DNA of 64,000 nt from Citrobacter portucalensis (GCF_002042885.1 NZ_MVFY01000008.1:62001-126000); one strand, 5' to 3'. Shown: positions 47,908 to 58,642, counted from the stretch's first letter. Numbers and translations are program-made. Notes: generated by a model from the sequence alone, not told the origin.

Positions 47908-48501
47908 ATGTTAAGTATCGCCATCAAGGAAGAAAACAGTCACTTCGAACATGGACTAAAAATTATCATCTCCCATTTGGCAAACCAGTGGCATCAGGAG
48001 ATTTGCTTTTTGCCTGTCGAGGATATCGATCGCGCTGACATCGCGTTTATTTCCCTGGATGAAGATTGGCTCAGCGCCAATTGCTATCAGATTCCGGTCC
48101 ATACCCGCCGCCAACACCGGGTTGTCATCTGTAACAGAAACGATAAAGATAAGCTGATGTTCCGGCCCTGCCTGTACATGTTGCCACTGATCTATCGGGA
48201 AGATGACGTTGAGGAAATGACTAAAAAATTAGTCCTCATCCTGCAAAAACGTGCGCTGCGCAACAACGTGCCCGCAACTATCTGTCATTACTGCACCACT
48301 CGTAACTTTTCTATCGAAGAACGTCAGTTCTTAATGTTTCTCGCCAGCGGCTATACCTTAGCCGAAACAGCTCACTTGCTCTCGGTAAGCGAAATTCAGG
48401 CCAAAGCCACCCGTCGCAGCATTATGAAAAAGCTGCATGTGAAAAACGATCAGCAATTCTTAAGATACATCCGGGCGCATCTGAACTTTCTACAAAATTA
48501 G
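47908..48501 (+). CDS. fimW: FimW, LuxR-type repressor of type 1 fimbriae
   Basis: 197 residues from ATG 47908 (MLSIAIKEENSHFEHGLKII), 9 nt after AGGA; Salmonella FimW has 198. C-terminal LuxR-type helix-turn-helix: FSIEERQFLMFLASGYTLAE, then VSEIQAKATRRSIMKKLHVK. In Salmonella FimW lowers fim expression, acting against FimZ. It has the Salmonella position between argU and fimY. The N-terminal half shows no receiver Asp. Confidence 0.88.
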   Translation: MLSIAIKEENSHFEHGLKIIISHLANQWHQEICFLPVEDIDRADIAFISLDEDWLSANCYQIPVHTRRQHRVVICNRNDKDKLMFRPCLYMLPLIYREDDVEEMTKKLVLILQKRALRNNVPATICHYCTTRNFSIEERQFLMFLASGYTLAETAHLLSVSEIQAKATRRSIMKKLHVKNDQQFLRYIRAHLNFLQN

Positions 48502-48887
48502 GTGGCATCTCTCTGCCTGATTTTTTATTGAGAAAAATCTCATCACCAATTAAGTATCGGCACCTACTGTACCTATCTCCATGCTGCCAGAATAATCCTG
48601 GCTTACTATTTCCGGGGTAACAGAAAGACACACCCGGTAATATTTTATCTAATCCCATAGAGAGGTTGAACTGGATAAAACGACTTTTTGGGCATTGAGT
48701 AAGACATCAGAAAACTTCCGGCAGATTATTCTGATGGGATACGCAATTGCCAGTCTGATGATTGCTGAAGCATTGAAACCCAACAGCACAAGGAAACTCG
48801 CCTTTACGCTGGAGAAAATTTGGGTCAGGGATGTTTATAGTCGGCAATTTATCCAGACCTGCCGCAACAGAAATGGAATGGAAAAGG
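48502..48887. other. fimW-fimY intergenic region
   Basis: 386 bp. No gene is supported; a short reading at 48695-48937 overlaps the fimY start and has no ribosome site. It probably contains the fimY promoter. Confidence 0.45.
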
Positions 48888-49610
48888 ATGCACAGCGCAA
48901 AACGCCGGGATCGACATCGTCGTATACGAAACACTAACTGTACCTGGCAATATCCTCACTACACATCACAGGTATTTGACCAACTTGAGTATCTGACGCA
49001 AAAACTCGAATACACATTACCGAGTGACACTATATCTCAGGCGATTATTACGACAGATTACTATCTGGCCTATGCGCTGGGTCGACATTTATTTTCAGGA
49101 GCACGTACCGCGATCTTCCAGACCATTGAATCGGCCAAAATCAGCCTGCGAGAGTCGGTAATTAGTCAGTTAGTGGTTGATATGGAAGGTTTAACAATCT
49201 CTTATTTTGATGTTCTGGAGTATCTGCGCCAGCTAATTAAACCGCGGAATAACATCCAAATCTTCATATTACTTTCCCGCCACGATGAAGACCTAATCCC
49301 TTTTATTTCTCTGTCCGGTCCATTTTATATCTTGTCACGTAGCCTGCGCCTCCCGGAGATGCGCCGCGCTTTATTGTCGCCAGTCCTTAACTATATTCAC
49401 TCCAGGCACATAAACCAGCTCGATTGGGAGATGGTGGAATTACTCTTACAAGGTAACTCCTTAAAAGAGATTGCTTTGTTACAAGCTCGCCCCTACCACC
49501 GTATCATCTATCGCCTGAACCAGCTGATTGCGCGTCTGGGCTTAGCAAACCGGCAGCGTTTTTTGCACCTGATACATCGCCTCAGCGTTACCTCTGCTCA
49601 TTTAATTTAA
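48888..49610 (+). CDS. fimY: FimY, LuxR-type activator of type 1 fimbriae
   Basis: 240 residues from ATG 48888 (MHSAKRRDRHRRIRNTNCTW), equal to the Salmonella FimY length; AAAAGG precedes it. An Arg-rich N-terminus, a central ~130-residue domain of the PAS/receiver-like kind without phosphoacceptor, and a degenerate C-terminal LuxR helix-turn-helix (LLLQGNSLKEIALLQARPYH then LNQLIARLGLANRQ) are visible. It acts with FimZ to activate fimA. By my reading only one of its arginine codons is AGG and none is AGA. Confidence 0.88.
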   Translation: MHSAKRRDRHRRIRNTNCTWQYPHYTSQVFDQLEYLTQKLEYTLPSDTISQAIITTDYYLAYALGRHLFSGARTAIFQTIESAKISLRESVISQLVVDMEGLTISYFDVLEYLRQLIKPRNNIQIFILLSRHDEDLIPFISLSGPFYILSRSLRLPEMRRALLSPVLNYIHSRHINQLDWEMVELLLQGNSLKEIALLQARPYHRIIYRLNQLIARLGLANRQRFLHLIHRLSVTSAHLI

Positions 49611-50196
49611 CACCCTAACCCTATGTGCCATAAGATTTTTTAGGAAATTACTTATTTTTATATGAGATAAAAGATCTAAATTTCACAACTATTTAATATT
49701 TACAACTATTCCTGGTATTATGCTAACTTCCACCACCCCAGTAAACCATACTGATTCTGTGCATATCAGCACAAATAGCGTCATTCCCACCTTAACAAAT
49801 CCTAAACAATTAGTTTATTGTATTGTTTTTACCATTTAAAAATTTTTTTCAGTCTGCCATAATTCAAACAGCAGTAAAATAATGCCAATAGTCATTAACA
49901 CATCTGGATCTTTTAGAACATCCTAACTGACATTAACAACCTGAATGTTGTAAGCCTTTTCCGAAAGAACAGAGCAGGTATAATCCCCATAGTTTTCTGA
50001 TTAATTGTTAGTTTTCCCAGTGTGAAATGGATTTTCCACAAATTCATTGTTCTGTAGAAGAGCAACCGAATAAACAAGGATGAAATAATATTTATTCGAC
50101 TCTCCCTCAGAACAACCCTTGGCTATTTGACAATATTATAACGCCTGATGTTTTATAAAATTATCAAGATACGCATACAGTTTGAGGCATACAACA
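49611..50196. promoter_or_regulatory. fimY-fimZ intergenic region
   Basis: 586 bp, strongly AT-rich, no supported gene. It should carry the fimZ promoter and FimY/FimZ control sites; no specific box was recognised. Confidence 0.5.
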
Positions 50197-50829
50197 ATGA
50201 AACCAGCATCCGTTATCATTATGGACGAACACCCTATTGTCAGAATGTCGATAGAAGTACTACTTGAAAAAAACAGTAATATCCAGGTTGTGTTGAAGAC
50301 CGATGACAGCCGTACGGCAATAGAGCACCTGCGCACTTACCCTGTCGATCTTGTCATTCTGGATATTGAACTACCTGGTTCAGATGGATTTACATTACTC
50401 AAGAGAATAAAGTCTCTGCAGGAGAATACTCGGGTGCTGTTTCTCTCCTCCAAATCGGAGTCTTTTTATGCCGGGCGTGCTATCCGGGCCGGTGCAAATG
50501 GTTTTGTCAGTAAACGAAAGGATTTGAATGATATCTACAATACGGTAAAAATGATTTTATCGGGATATTCTTTTTTCCCTTCAGACACCCTTAACTTCAT
50601 TAACAATATAAATATGAAAAAAGGTGTATTGAATGACATGCCGCTCTCTAATCGCGAAGTTACGGTTTTGCGTTATCTGGCAAATGGGCTCTCTAATAAG
50701 GAAATTGCTGAGCAGCTGTTACTCAGCAATAAAACGATTAGTGCTCACAAAGCTAACATCTACGCCAAACTCGGCTTGCACACTATCGTTGAGCTGATCG
50801 ATTACGCAAAAATGCATGAATTAATGTAA
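50197..50829 (+). CDS. fimZ: FimZ, response regulator activating type 1 fimbriae
   Basis: 210 residues from MKPASVIIMDEHPIVRMSIE, the family length; five upstream residues are not conserved. NarL/FixJ type: receiver with Asp in LVILDIELPGSDGF and Lys in ANGFVSKRKDL, and a LuxR helix-turn-helix with LSNREVTVLRYLANGLSNKE, then LLSNKTISAHKANIYAKLG. It binds the fimA promoter in Salmonella and links fimbriae with motility control. It converges on fimF. Confidence 0.95.
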   Translation: MKPASVIIMDEHPIVRMSIEVLLEKNSNIQVVLKTDDSRTAIEHLRTYPVDLVILDIELPGSDGFTLLKRIKSLQENTRVLFLSSKSESFYAGRAIRAGANGFVSKRKDLNDIYNTVKMILSGYSFFPSDTLNFINNINMKKGVLNDMPLSNREVTVLRYLANGLSNKEIAEQLLLSNKTISAHKANIYAKLGLHTIVELIDYAKMHELM

Positions 50830-50834
50830 TAGCA

Positions 50835-50865
50835 CTCCCGGCGAGACTTCGTTCGGGAGCGTTTT
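50835..50865 (+). terminator. Terminator after fimZ
   Basis: CTCCCG (50835-50840) pairs with CGGGAG (50854-50859), followed by CGTTTTA. It lies between the convergent fimZ and fimF stops. The short stem makes it moderate. Confidence 0.7.
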
Positions 50866-50878
50866 ATGCGCGCATTGA

Positions 50879-51415
50879 TTAGTTATAGTTAATCATAAAT
50901 GTGGCATCGGCCCTGGCGAGGCCTGGCTGAACCCCGTCTGCTAACGCGATATAGTTGGCGAAAAAGGTCAGCGTAGCATTGCCGTTCTCATCAATCCCTA
51001 CGGTTTGGCTGGCCTGCTCGAGCGGTAATCGCGTACGGTCACTGTCATGCAGTTCGATCGCCACCTTTTGCGCCATCACCGCGTCATCAAGCGCCAGCAA
51101 CGTCGTACCGGGGGCCGGAGTACCAGAAAACGTTATTGACGCGGATCCCGGCGGGCAGCCTTCCAGCTTCAGCGTAAACGCGACTGGTTGGGTAGTATCC
51201 CCGCTGGTCTGTAACTGCTTTGTTGGCCAGGTGCCCAATTCAACCGACTTATTGCTGTCGCTGGCAATCACCGCACAGGTAAAGTCCACCACGTTTCCGC
51301 GCAGTTCAATATTGATTTCGCCCAGCGATGAGGCCGCATGGCACAACGAGCTGAATGTCAGTATGGGCAGCATCACCAGAAGCGCCCATGAAGTTGGCGT
51401 TTGCTTGTTAGTCAT
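50879..51415 (-). CDS. fimF: FimF, minor pilin / tip adaptor
   Basis: 178 residues. A signal peptide (LLVMLPILTFSSLCHAASSL) precedes a pilin domain with the first conserved Cys in FTCAVIASDS and the second in LKLEGCPPGS, and a C-terminal donor-strand beta zipper ending ADATFMINYN. It links FimH to the FimA rod. It overlaps fimH by 8 bp and is the last gene of fimAICDHF. Confidence 0.92.
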   Translation of the reverse strand: MTNKQTPTSWALLVMLPILTFSSLCHAASSLGEINIELRGNVVDFTCAVIASDSNKSVELGTWPTKQLQTSGDTTQPVAFTLKLEGCPPGSASITFSGTPAPGTTLLALDDAVMAQKVAIELHDSDRTRLPLEQASQTVGIDENGNATLTFFANYIALADGVQPGLARADATFMINYN

Positions 51416-52415
51416 AATCTACTCGCAGATAGCCACGGGCAGTAAAAGGCCCTTCGGTAGGTTTATTCCCCGTCACGCTGACCGGCCATGTCCGAATACT
51501 CACGTTTGCCGCGGCGTTATCATCCAGTTGAAATGGGATCGTGCTGGACAGATTATTGGGCGTCAGCGGTCTACCGGTTTTGTCGGCGACAATGAACCCT
51601 AAGTCAGGATTGTCCGATACCATCATTTGCCCGGAGGCTTTCTCGGCCTCTACCCGCATGGTTAAGTAGGCCTGTGCAGCGACGTTGGTGCATTTTATCG
51701 CCACCGTTTTGGTCTGCGGATTAATGCCTTCGGGACGGTTTCCTGCCCCCGCCTTGCTGAACAACGATGCGCCAATATCGCCAAAATCAAACTCGACAAT
51801 CTGCCCTGCGTTCACCTCACAGTTTTGTGGAACCTCCACCTTACCGCTGTAGCTGATGGTATAAACCGGCGTGCTTAGCGCATCTCCAGTACTGGTCGTG
51901 ACATAGACTCTGAACATAGTCTGGCGCGGGATCGGCACCATGTTAATAAACGAGCGAATCACTTTGAGTTTAAACACCAGCTTTGAATCCATTACGCCAA
52001 AAGGCTGCTGTTTCGATACGTTGGGGTGAGTCCCCATGCGGATATAATTACGCGGAGGATAAAACAACCCGGCATAGCTGTCGGTGATGCTCATGGCCCC
52101 CAGCAGGTAGTCATTGAGCTTCAGATACTGAAAACCACCCTCGGTACTTTGAACCGGAAGTTCAGTGACATAGCTTCGATACGTGTAATCCACATGCGTC
52201 CCGGCAGGACAGGTGGCATTAACGCCAATCCAGCCTGATTTTTCCGGCAACGTCACCACCTGCCCCGGCTGATTATTGCTGCTGTTAAAGACGTTCGACA
52301 GATCGTAAAAAACATCCGTTGGTGTGCCATTCGAGTTTTGGCAGACCGTCGCCCAGGACGAATGAGCCATCAGCAGTAAAGCGCTTCCCAGTAACAAACC
52401 TGTTTGTCGTTTCAT
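51408..52415 (-). CDS. fimH: FimH, type 1 fimbrial tip adhesin
   Basis: 335 residues, the Salmonella FimH length. A signal peptide (cleavage near SWA-T) precedes an N-terminal lectin domain of ~170 residues with two Cys (TVCQNSN, VNATCPAG) and a C-terminal pilin domain with Cys in PQNCEVNAG and AIKCTNVAAQ, ending in the beta zipper FTARGYLRVDYD. Mannose binding is expected from the family. Host range cannot be told from sequence alone. Confidence 0.92.
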   Translation of the reverse strand: MKRQTGLLLGSALLLMAHSSWATVCQNSNGTPTDVFYDLSNVFNSSNNQPGQVVTLPEKSGWIGVNATCPAGTHVDYTYRSYVTELPVQSTEGGFQYLKLNDYLLGAMSITDSYAGLFYPPRNYIRMGTHPNVSKQQPFGVMDSKLVFKLKVIRSFINMVPIPRQTMFRVYVTTSTGDALSTPVYTISYSGKVEVPQNCEVNAGQIVEFDFGDIGASLFSKAGAGNRPEGINPQTKTVAIKCTNVAAQAYLTMRVEAEKASGQMMVSDNPDLGFIVADKTGRPLTPNNLSSTIPFQLDDNAAANVSIRTWPVSVTGNKPTEGPFTARGYLRVDYD

Positions 52416-52419
52416 CGTA

Positions 52420-55041
52420 TTATTCCTGTCGTGCCGTTGGAGATTCGCACGTCACGTTCGTGAGCGTCACCGCCTGTTTCAAACTCTCCTCAGGCAAGGC
52501 ATAGTGCGCCACGCAGCGAGCGTTAGCGCTTTCCCCCCATTGGATCAGCAATTCGCCTTTTAGCGGCAAGCCGCTCAGGTAGATTTGCCCGTCTTCGCCC
52601 ACCATACTGGTCACGCCGCTGGTGTTTTCACGCACAACGGATCCAAATGGCACAGGTTTACCTGCATATTTCGCGGTTATCAGCGCCCGCACACCGATAC
52701 GTGTATCAAACGCTGCTCGCACCAATGCTCCTTGCGTTGGCACGACGCTGCTAACGTTATTTTCCACATCGGTATTGTTGTTCATTGAATTGGTATCTAA
52801 CGCGACGCGGTTATAGCGATAAACGGTGGCATACGGCATCACCGCGTATCCGCGCCAGTCGGTTTGCACGCCGGTCTGGTTTTCTATCCGCACACCCTGC
52901 GCGCCAGGTGCTTTAACCAGCACATTGGTGTCCCCCAGCGGCTGACTGAGGGTAATACCGTCCGCATGCCCCACCACGCCGCCGGAGAGCTGCCAGTTAT
53001 AGTCATGTTGATCGCGATCGTAGTTGTATCCCACGCCCAGCGTGCCATAAGCCGCCTGCCAGTTGGCGCTGGCGTTTCCGCTGTAACCGTTGGTGCTGCT
53101 GTGCCCCTGATTCACGCTGTAGCTCAGGTTGCGCCCATCCAGTAATGTACCGCCGATCCCGCTCTGCCAGCTGTTTTGTCCGTTGCTGTTGCGGTTGGCA
53201 TTAAAAGTGGCGTAGGTGCGATCGAGTGCGTTATCACGCGAGTAGCGCCGTCCACTTAGCAGGCTGAACGGCACTGACATATTGAATGCCAGAATACGGT
53301 CGGTGTCGGAGATGCCTACCGATTCATTCCACGACCAGGAGACTGAATAGCTAATCCCCTGCCAGCCGCTGGCATAGCCCACCTGATACCAGGTATTGGT
53401 GTCTGAGGTATTCCAGTACGTTTGCTGACTCCCCGAAACATACAGCGAGCCGTAGTCTCCCAGGTTCTGCGAAATGTTAATCTGGAAGCGGCCCTTTTTG
53501 CTGTAACTCAGGTTGTGGTAACTCTTCACATCGGGCACGTCGTGGCGATTGCCTTCGCTGTCGTATTCATACTCATACCCTTCCATGCTGCGATACGCGA
53601 CGTCATCAAGGGTATAGAAGCCGCGCGTTGAGTAGCGATATCCCAACAGCTGGAAGTTTGTACCAAAGTTGTTCAGCGATTTTGCATACAGAAAACGCAA
53701 AGACTGCCCCTGATGCGTACTGTCATCCGCCAGTTGACTGCGCGCATGGGTTAAATCCACAGAAACCGCCCCCCAGTCCCCCAGGTTTCGGCCAGTGCCT
53801 AAAACTACCGCGGTGTAACGTGAGGCCAGCTGCGTACCGCCATAAGCGGTGTAGCCTTCTGGTAACCCGGCAATTAATGTTCCCTGGAAAAAGAACGGTG
53901 AAGATTGCTGGCTATTGCCGCTGCGAAAATCCCCGGCAACCACGTCGTATTTGAAACGCCCTTCTCGTTGTAACAAGGGAACCGTGGAGTACGGCACCGT
54001 ATAGCGCTGCTGGCTGCCGTCCTTTTCGTCCACCGTCACCTCAAGGTCACCGCTGGATGACGTCGGGTTGAGATCGGTTATCGAAAAAGCGCCCGGTGAA
54101 ACATAGCTTTGATAAATCACATAGCCATTCTGACGAATGGTCAGTTTCGCTGCGGTACGCGCAATGCCGCGAACGGTTGGCGCGTAGCCCTGTAAGCTGT
54201 CGGGATACATACTGTCTGAGGAATAGAGCCGCGCCCCGCGAAACCCGACGCTGTCAAAAACGTCGTTGCCGGTGTTGCTGTCGCCCATCACCAGTTCACC
54301 CTTCAGCGGGATAATCGCGCGCTGAAGCCATGTACCGATATTTTTCCAGCTTTGTGAGTGGTATCCGTCACCTTTGGAATAGCTCCATGCGCCGTTATTT
54401 CTCAAGCGCCAGGGGCCATAGTTCAGGCCACTGAGCATACTTAAGAAATAGCTGTCAGTGTCACTGCCGCGGCTGCCGGTAAAGCTGTAGTTGACCAGCG
54501 CAGCCGGGATCCCTTCATCCCACTCCTCCGGCGGAATATAGCCACGCGCGCTGTTTAACATTGACGCCTGCGGCAGGCTGACGTTCAAGCGCAGGGTAGA
54601 AAAATCAAATGCAATCTCACTGCCTGGAATCGCCTCAGGTAGATTGATGCAGGTATCGTTCGGATCCTTACTGAGTGCCGGAAATGCGGTGATATTGACG
54701 CCAAGGCGCTTCACCCAGTCGAGTCCAAAACACGGCATCAGCCCACCAGACTTCTCCCCGGTTTTTCCCGCACTGCTCGTAAAACGAATATCCTGAGTGG
54801 CAACAAACTCATCGTTGCGCCAGATATCCACACGATAAACGCCTTCAGGCTGATGATTGCCTTTTTCAAAACGTGATAAATCCGCCACGGTTGCCGTATC
54901 CGCAGATAAAAAGGCCGGATTAAAATAGCTTTCCCCATGGCTTAAAGAGGGAAAGAGCGCCGCCAGCGTGGACAACGCCACCCCCGCCAGCGGTGGCGTA
55001 ACCCCCGGTAACAGGCCAGGAAAATACGTTGTCTTATTCAT
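52420..55041 (-). CDS. fimD: FimD, outer-membrane usher
   Basis: 873 residues. The signal ends near SHG-ES. PapC/FimD family: N-terminal chaperone-binding domain with [20 protein letters not shown], then [13 protein letters not shown], a 24-strand barrel with plug ([20 protein letters not shown]), and C-terminal domains with [13 protein letters not shown]. The last Cys pair ([21 protein letters not shown]) is typical. It exports and assembles FimA/F/H. A 4-bp gap to fimH and 7 bp to fimC indicate tight coupling. Confidence 0.95.
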   Translation of the reverse strand: MNKTTYFPGLLPGVTPPLAGVALSTLAALFPSLSHGESYFNPAFLSADTATVADLSRFEKGNHQPEGVYRVDIWRNDEFVATQDIRFTSSAGKTGEKSGGLMPCFGLDWVKRLGVNITAFPALSKDPNDTCINLPEAIPGSEIAFDFSTLRLNVSLPQASMLNSARGYIPPEEWDEGIPAALVNYSFTGSRGSDTDSYFLSMLSGLNYGPWRLRNNGAWSYSKGDGYHSQSWKNIGTWLQRAIIPLKGELVMGDSNTGNDVFDSVGFRGARLYSSDSMYPDSLQGYAPTVRGIARTAAKLTIRQNGYVIYQSYVSPGAFSITDLNPTSSSGDLEVTVDEKDGSQQRYTVPYSTVPLLQREGRFKYDVVAGDFRSGNSQQSSPFFFQGTLIAGLPEGYTAYGGTQLASRYTAVVLGTGRNLGDWGAVSVDLTHARSQLADDSTHQGQSLRFLYAKSLNNFGTNFQLLGYRYSTRGFYTLDDVAYRSMEGYEYEYDSEGNRHDVPDVKSYHNLSYSKKGRFQINISQNLGDYGSLYVSGSQQTYWNTSDTNTWYQVGYASGWQGISYSVSWSWNESVGISDTDRILAFNMSVPFSLLSGRRYSRDNALDRTYATFNANRNSNGQNSWQSGIGGTLLDGRNLSYSVNQGHSSTNGYSGNASANWQAAYGTLGVGYNYDRDQHDYNWQLSGGVVGHADGITLSQPLGDTNVLVKAPGAQGVRIENQTGVQTDWRGYAVMPYATVYRYNRVALDTNSMNNNTDVENNVSSVVPTQGALVRAAFDTRIGVRALITAKYAGKPVPFGSVVRENTSGVTSMVGEDGQIYLSGLPLKGELLIQWGESANARCVAHYALPEESLKQAVTLTNVTCESPTARQE

Positions 55042-55048
55042 CGTTATC

Positions 55049-55741
55049 TCAACGCACGCTAACCGTTTGGGCCGGAGTCACGGCACCATAATCATTGACC
55101 GTCTGGAACGTGACGTTGCCCTGAACGCCCGTTGGTAGCAGGACCTGCGCATCACTTTTCGGCGCGACCATCACGTTATCAACCTTCGTTTTCCCCACGT
55201 TGAGATTGACCAAGGTGACGTAATACGCTGACGGATTATTGATTTTCAGGTGGTTGCCGGTACGGGAGAATTTCAGCATCCCGGGCGCATCTTCCGGAAT
55301 TTGCGGCAGATTATTCGGACGGACAAAAAGCTTGATGCGGGACAGAATCGCCAGTTGCAGAACGTTTTTACCCTCAAGGCTGTTTTTATTGACTGACGGA
55401 ATGGCTTTCACATTCATCCAGAACAGCGATTCACGGTCTTTGGGCAGCGGAACACCTGCATAGATGATACGCAGCGTGTTTTCGCTTTTGGGTTCGCTGA
55501 CGAACAGCGGAGGCGTAACCACAAACGATTTTTCTTTAACGCCTGCGCTATTCTCGATCCATGAATTGACCAGGTAACGTTCTTTGGTATCACTATTGCT
55601 AATAGACAGGGACGTTTGTTTGGCATCGGCTGGATAAATAACGCGGGTGGCGCCTAATGCAATGCCTCCGGCAGCCTGAACACTGGCAGCAGAAAATAAG
55701 GCCAGTAAAAGGATAAAACCTGATTTTAGATAATTAAACAT
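55049..55741 (-). CDS. fimC: FimC, periplasmic pilus chaperone
   Basis: 230 residues from [16 protein letters not shown], the Salmonella length; upstream residues overlap fimI and are not conserved. A signal peptide (cleavage near VQA-A) precedes two immunoglobulin-like domains: [20 protein letters not shown] with the conserved Arg, LVNSWIEN, and the family signature [20 protein letters not shown]. It holds pilins in donor-strand complementation until the usher. Confidence 0.95.
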   Translation of the reverse strand: MFNYLKSGFILLLALFSAASVQAAGGIALGATRVIYPADAKQTSLSISNSDTKERYLVNSWIENSAGVKEKSFVVTPPLFVSEPKSENTLRIIYAGVPLPKDRESLFWMNVKAIPSVNKNSLEGKNVLQLAILSRIKLFVRPNNLPQIPEDAPGMLKFSRTGNHLKINNPSAYYVTLVNLNVGKTKVDNVMVAPKSDAQVLLPTGVQGNVTFQTVNDYGAVTPAQTVSVR

Positions 55742-55782
55742 AGCTACAAATACCTTTGGTGTGATTATCGTTGGGAAATTAA

Positions 55783-56316
55783 TCAGGGATAAACCAACGT
55801 AAACCACACGTCTGAACGAAGCGTTCCCGGCGTTATATTTTCCGAGACAGCCCGATAACGAGCAGTGAAATGAAACGTCATCTCTTGCGTTATAATCGGC
55901 GCATAATGAAGCGGCAGCGCATTCGGAATAATTTGCTGTTGGCGCTCATCAAATAACGCCAGACCGATCCCCGAAGCCGCAGACGCATCACCACTAGCAA
56001 GAAAAACCTGCGGATCTTCTGCTGGTGTCACACCTGCAAACGCAATCCCAACGTGGTCATAAACATCGGAGCTGCATGACGTTAAGCGCAGTGAAAACGG
56101 CACGCTGGTCGAGGCAAAGCTTCCCGTCCCGGAGAAAGCATTGGTGCGATACTGCCCCATTTGCACCCGCAAATTTTGGCTGTCGGTAGCGACCGTACAG
56201 GCACCATTGACGAGCTGCCCCCGTAAGTGAAGGCGGCCACTTTCCAGTATTACCGTATGTGCAAACACAGGCAGTACGCACAGCATTCCCGCCAGCGCCA
56301 AGCCTTTCCCTATCAT
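55783..56316 (-). CDS. fimI: FimI, minor pilin-like protein
   Basis: 177 residues from ATG 56316, 9 nt after AAGG; an ATG nine bases upstream would sit on the ribosome site. Signal peptide [20 protein letters not shown]; a pilin domain with Cys in [11 protein letters not shown] and [10 protein letters not shown], ending [10 protein letters not shown]. In E. coli FimI terminates pilus growth at the base. It lies between fimA and fimC as in Salmonella. Confidence 0.9.
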   Translation of the reverse strand: MIGKGLALAGMLCVLPVFAHTVILESGRLHLRGQLVNGACTVATDSQNLRVQMGQYRTNAFSGTGSFASTSVPFSLRLTSCSSDVYDHVGIAFAGVTPAEDPQVFLASGDASAASGIGLALFDERQQQIIPNALPLHYAPIITQEMTFHFTARYRAVSENITPGTLRSDVWFTLVYP

Positions 56317-56393
56317 CTGCCGCATCCTTCATCATCCCCGGAAATTGCCTCATCCAGTGAGGCGAACGTCATCCTTGCGCAAATCAGAACGGC

Positions 56394-56948
56394 TTATTCG
56401 TACTTCATGATGAACGTCGCGTCGGCATTTGCCTGACCCGGCGTAGCGCTGGTGGCTGTGGCTTTGTAACGCGCAGAGAAACGTAGGGTGTTGGTCCCTT
56501 CTACCAGCGCCTGAGCGGTAGAGAAGGTGGCTCCATCCGGCTTCAGCGCGGTGGACGTATTGTCCAGGATTTCAATCCCGACACCGCTGGCAGTAGTACC
56601 GTTATCTGCAGAAGTGACAGCCAGCAGGTTGTTGTTGGTAATATCGGATTGACCAGAGAAAGCCACGGCTGCGGTTGCGGCAACTTTCGGGTCACAGTCG
56701 TTCAGCACGATTGAGAACGGAATTTGCGCCGTTGTATCGCCAACTGCGGTAAAACTGGCGGTACGATACTGGCCTAAGGTGACAACCTGATCGGATGACT
56801 GAGTACTGACTGCACAGGCTGCATTGACCAGTTCACCTTCAAAATGCACAGTACCGCCGCTAACGCTTACCGGATCGGCTGCAACCGCTGCACCTGCAAC
56901 TAACATCAGGCTGGCAATAACAGAAGAGGTCATTAATTTACGTTTCAT
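56394..56948 (-). CDS. fimA: FimA, major type 1 fimbrial subunit
   Basis: 184 residues from [25 protein letters not shown] lies before this ATG, and the longer reading upstream lacks homology. The signal ends near AVA-A. The mature pilin has Cys in [12 protein letters not shown] and [11 protein letters not shown], the donor strand [12 protein letters not shown], and a C-terminus [10 protein letters not shown]. First gene of fimAICDHF, with a long AT-rich upstream region. It forms the helical rod. Confidence 0.95.
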   Translation of the reverse strand: MKRKLMTSSVIASLMLVAGAAVAADPVSVSGGTVHFEGELVNAACAVSTQSSDQVVTLGQYRTASFTAVGDTTAQIPFSIVLNDCDPKVAATAAVAFSGQSDITNNNLLAVTSADNGTTASGVGIEILDNTSTALKPDGATFSTAQALVEGTNTLRFSARYKATATSATPGQANADATFIMKYE

Positions 56949-57523
56949 GGATTTCCCTTGAATTACACACATCCGGCTCCGGCGTCCTGCGGGATCCGTT
57001 TGAATCATTATCGACATTAAATGTCAGGCTAATTATCTCTGCATCCTGTAAAGATATATATCGCAAGAGAATTAGCTAACCTTTTACCCCAACTCTCCTG
57101 AGTATTTGATTCACTAATTAATCTTCGCGAATATGACTATTCGTCACAGGGTTAAATTAAACATTTCAATTAATGAAAAATACCTGCAAATCCTTTTATT
57201 GACCCTGGCCAATTCTTATTGGGACCTAAGAAAAATCTGGGTGAATATTACTTAAATGCTCCCATAAAGGTACGTAACAGACTGGTTTATGGCGCATTAC
57301 CCCTGAAAATACCAGGGTGATGAATTGTTTCATTCACGTTAATTTTAATTCGCATGCTCATTAATTACCCGGGGGACTTCAGCCTCTGTGCTGCTCCCAT
57401 TCTCTGACCATGACACCCGTTATCGCACGTAAAAACGCAAACGAAAACTGACAGCACGCCCCGCTTCTGACAAAATAGTGACATCCCCTTCGGTTTAACG
57501 TAACAGACGGAATTCTCTCTCTG
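56949..57523. promoter_or_regulatory. fimA-folD divergent regulatory region
   Basis: 575 bp, AT-rich on the fimA side. It must contain the fimA promoter with FimZ sites and the folD promoter. No invertible fimS-like pair of repeats and no recombinase gene was seen, so E. coli-type phase inversion is not supported. Confidence 0.55.
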
Positions 57524-58390
57524 ATGGCAGCAAAGATTATTGACGGTAAAACGATTGCGCAGCAGGTGCGCTCTGAGGTTGCTCAAAAAGTTCAGGCGCG
57601 TTTAGCGGCTGGATTACGCGCCCCAGGCCTGGCTGTTGTGCTGGTAGGTAGCAACCCGGCTTCGCAGATTTATGTTGCGAGTAAACGCAAAGCCTGTGAC
57701 GAAGTGGGGTTTGTCTCCCGCTCCTATGACCTGCCTGAAACCACCAGCGAGGCGGAGCTTCTTGAGCTGATCGATACGCTCAATGCAGATACCACCATCG
57801 ACGGTATCCTGGTACAACTGCCGTTGCCGGCGGGTATCGACAACGTGAAAGTGCTGGAACGTATTGCGCCAGATAAAGACGTTGACGGTTTCCACCCGTA
57901 TAACGTCGGTCGCCTGTGCCAGCGCGCACCGCGTCTGCGCCCATGTACTCCGCGCGGTATCGTTACCCTGCTTGAGCGTTACAACATCGATACCTACGGT
58001 CTGAATGCCGTGGTCATTGGCGCCTCGAATATTGTCGGTCGCCCAATGAGTATGGAGCTACTGCTGGCTGGGTGCACCACCACCGTCACCCACCGATTCA
58101 CCAAAGATCTGCGCCGCCACGTAGAAAATGCTGACCTGCTGATTGTTGCCGTCGGTAAACCGGGCTTTATTCCTGGTGAGTGGATCAAAGAAGGTGCGAT
58201 TGTGATTGATGTCGGCATCAACCGTCTGGAGAATGGTAAGGTTGTTGGCGATGTGGTCTTTGACGATGCGGCCGCACGAGCGTCATATATCACGCCGGTC
58301 CCCGGCGGCGTAGGCCCAATGACGGTCGCCACACTTATCGAAAACACGCTGCAGGCGTGTGTTGAATATCATGATGTAAAGGACGTTTAA
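57524..58390 (+). CDS. folD: FolD, methylenetetrahydrofolate dehydrogenase / cyclohydrolase
   Basis: 288 residues, E. coli length. The catalytic [14 protein letters not shown] with Lys56-type residue, the PLP-like QLPLP, the NADP-binding [11 protein letters not shown], and the C-terminal family signature [19 protein letters not shown] are visible. It interconverts methylene-, methenyl- and formyl-tetrahydrofolate in the cytoplasm. ybcJ starts 1 bp after its stop, so the two are cotranscribed. Confidence 0.97.
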   Translation: MAAKIIDGKTIAQQVRSEVAQKVQARLAAGLRAPGLAVVLVGSNPASQIYVASKRKACDEVGFVSRSYDLPETTSEAELLELIDTLNADTTIDGILVQLPLPAGIDNVKVLERIAPDKDVDGFHPYNVGRLCQRAPRLRPCTPRGIVTLLERYNIDTYGLNAVVIGASNIVGRPMSMELLLAGCTTTVTHRFTKDLRRHVENADLLIVAVGKPGFIPGEWIKEGAIVIDVGINRLENGKVVGDVVFDDAAARASYITPVPGGVGPMTVATLIENTLQACVEYHDVKDV

Positions 58391-58391
58391 G

Positions 58392-58604
58392 ATGGCCACA
58401 TTTTCACTGGGTAAACACCCACACGTTGAACTCTGCGATTTGCTGAAGCTGGAAGGCTGGAGCGAAAGCGGCGCCCAGGCAAAAATTGCTATTGGCGAAG
58501 GGTTAGTGAAGGTCGATGGCGTTGTTGAAACGCGTAAACGCTGCAAAATCGTTGCCGGACAGACCGTCAGCTTTGAAGGCCACAGCATTAACGTCGTGGC
58601 GTGA
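58392..58604 (+). CDS. ybcJ: YbcJ, small S4-like RNA-binding protein
   Basis: 70 residues forming one S4-type fold: LCDLLKLEGWSESGAQAKIA then GLVKVDGVVETRKRCKIVAG, the usual helix and beta pattern that binds RNA. The role is unproven; ribosome or tRNA contact is inferred from the family. Directly after folD, as in E. coli. Confidence 0.93.
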   Translation: MATFSLGKHPHVELCDLLKLEGWSESGAQAKIAIGEGLVKVDGVVETRKRCKIVAGQTVSFEGHSINVVA

Positions 58605-58612
58605 CCCTAAGT

Positions 58613-58642
58613 GCCGGATGAGGTTAACACCGTATCCGGCCA
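58613..58642. repeat. REP-like palindrome after ybcJ
   Basis: GCCGGATGAGGTTAACACCG followed by TATCCGGC; ends are complementary, the classical REP head. Located 9 bp past the ybcJ stop. Confidence 0.75.

Noticed and set aside
48695-48937. An 80-codon open frame between fimW and fimY
   Set aside because: It overlaps the fimY start in another frame, lacks a ribosome site and resembles no known protein.
56949-57523. E. coli-like invertible fimS promoter element
   Set aside because: No pair of matching inverted repeats at suitable spacing was found and no recombinase gene is near; regulators are of the FimZ/Y/W kind.
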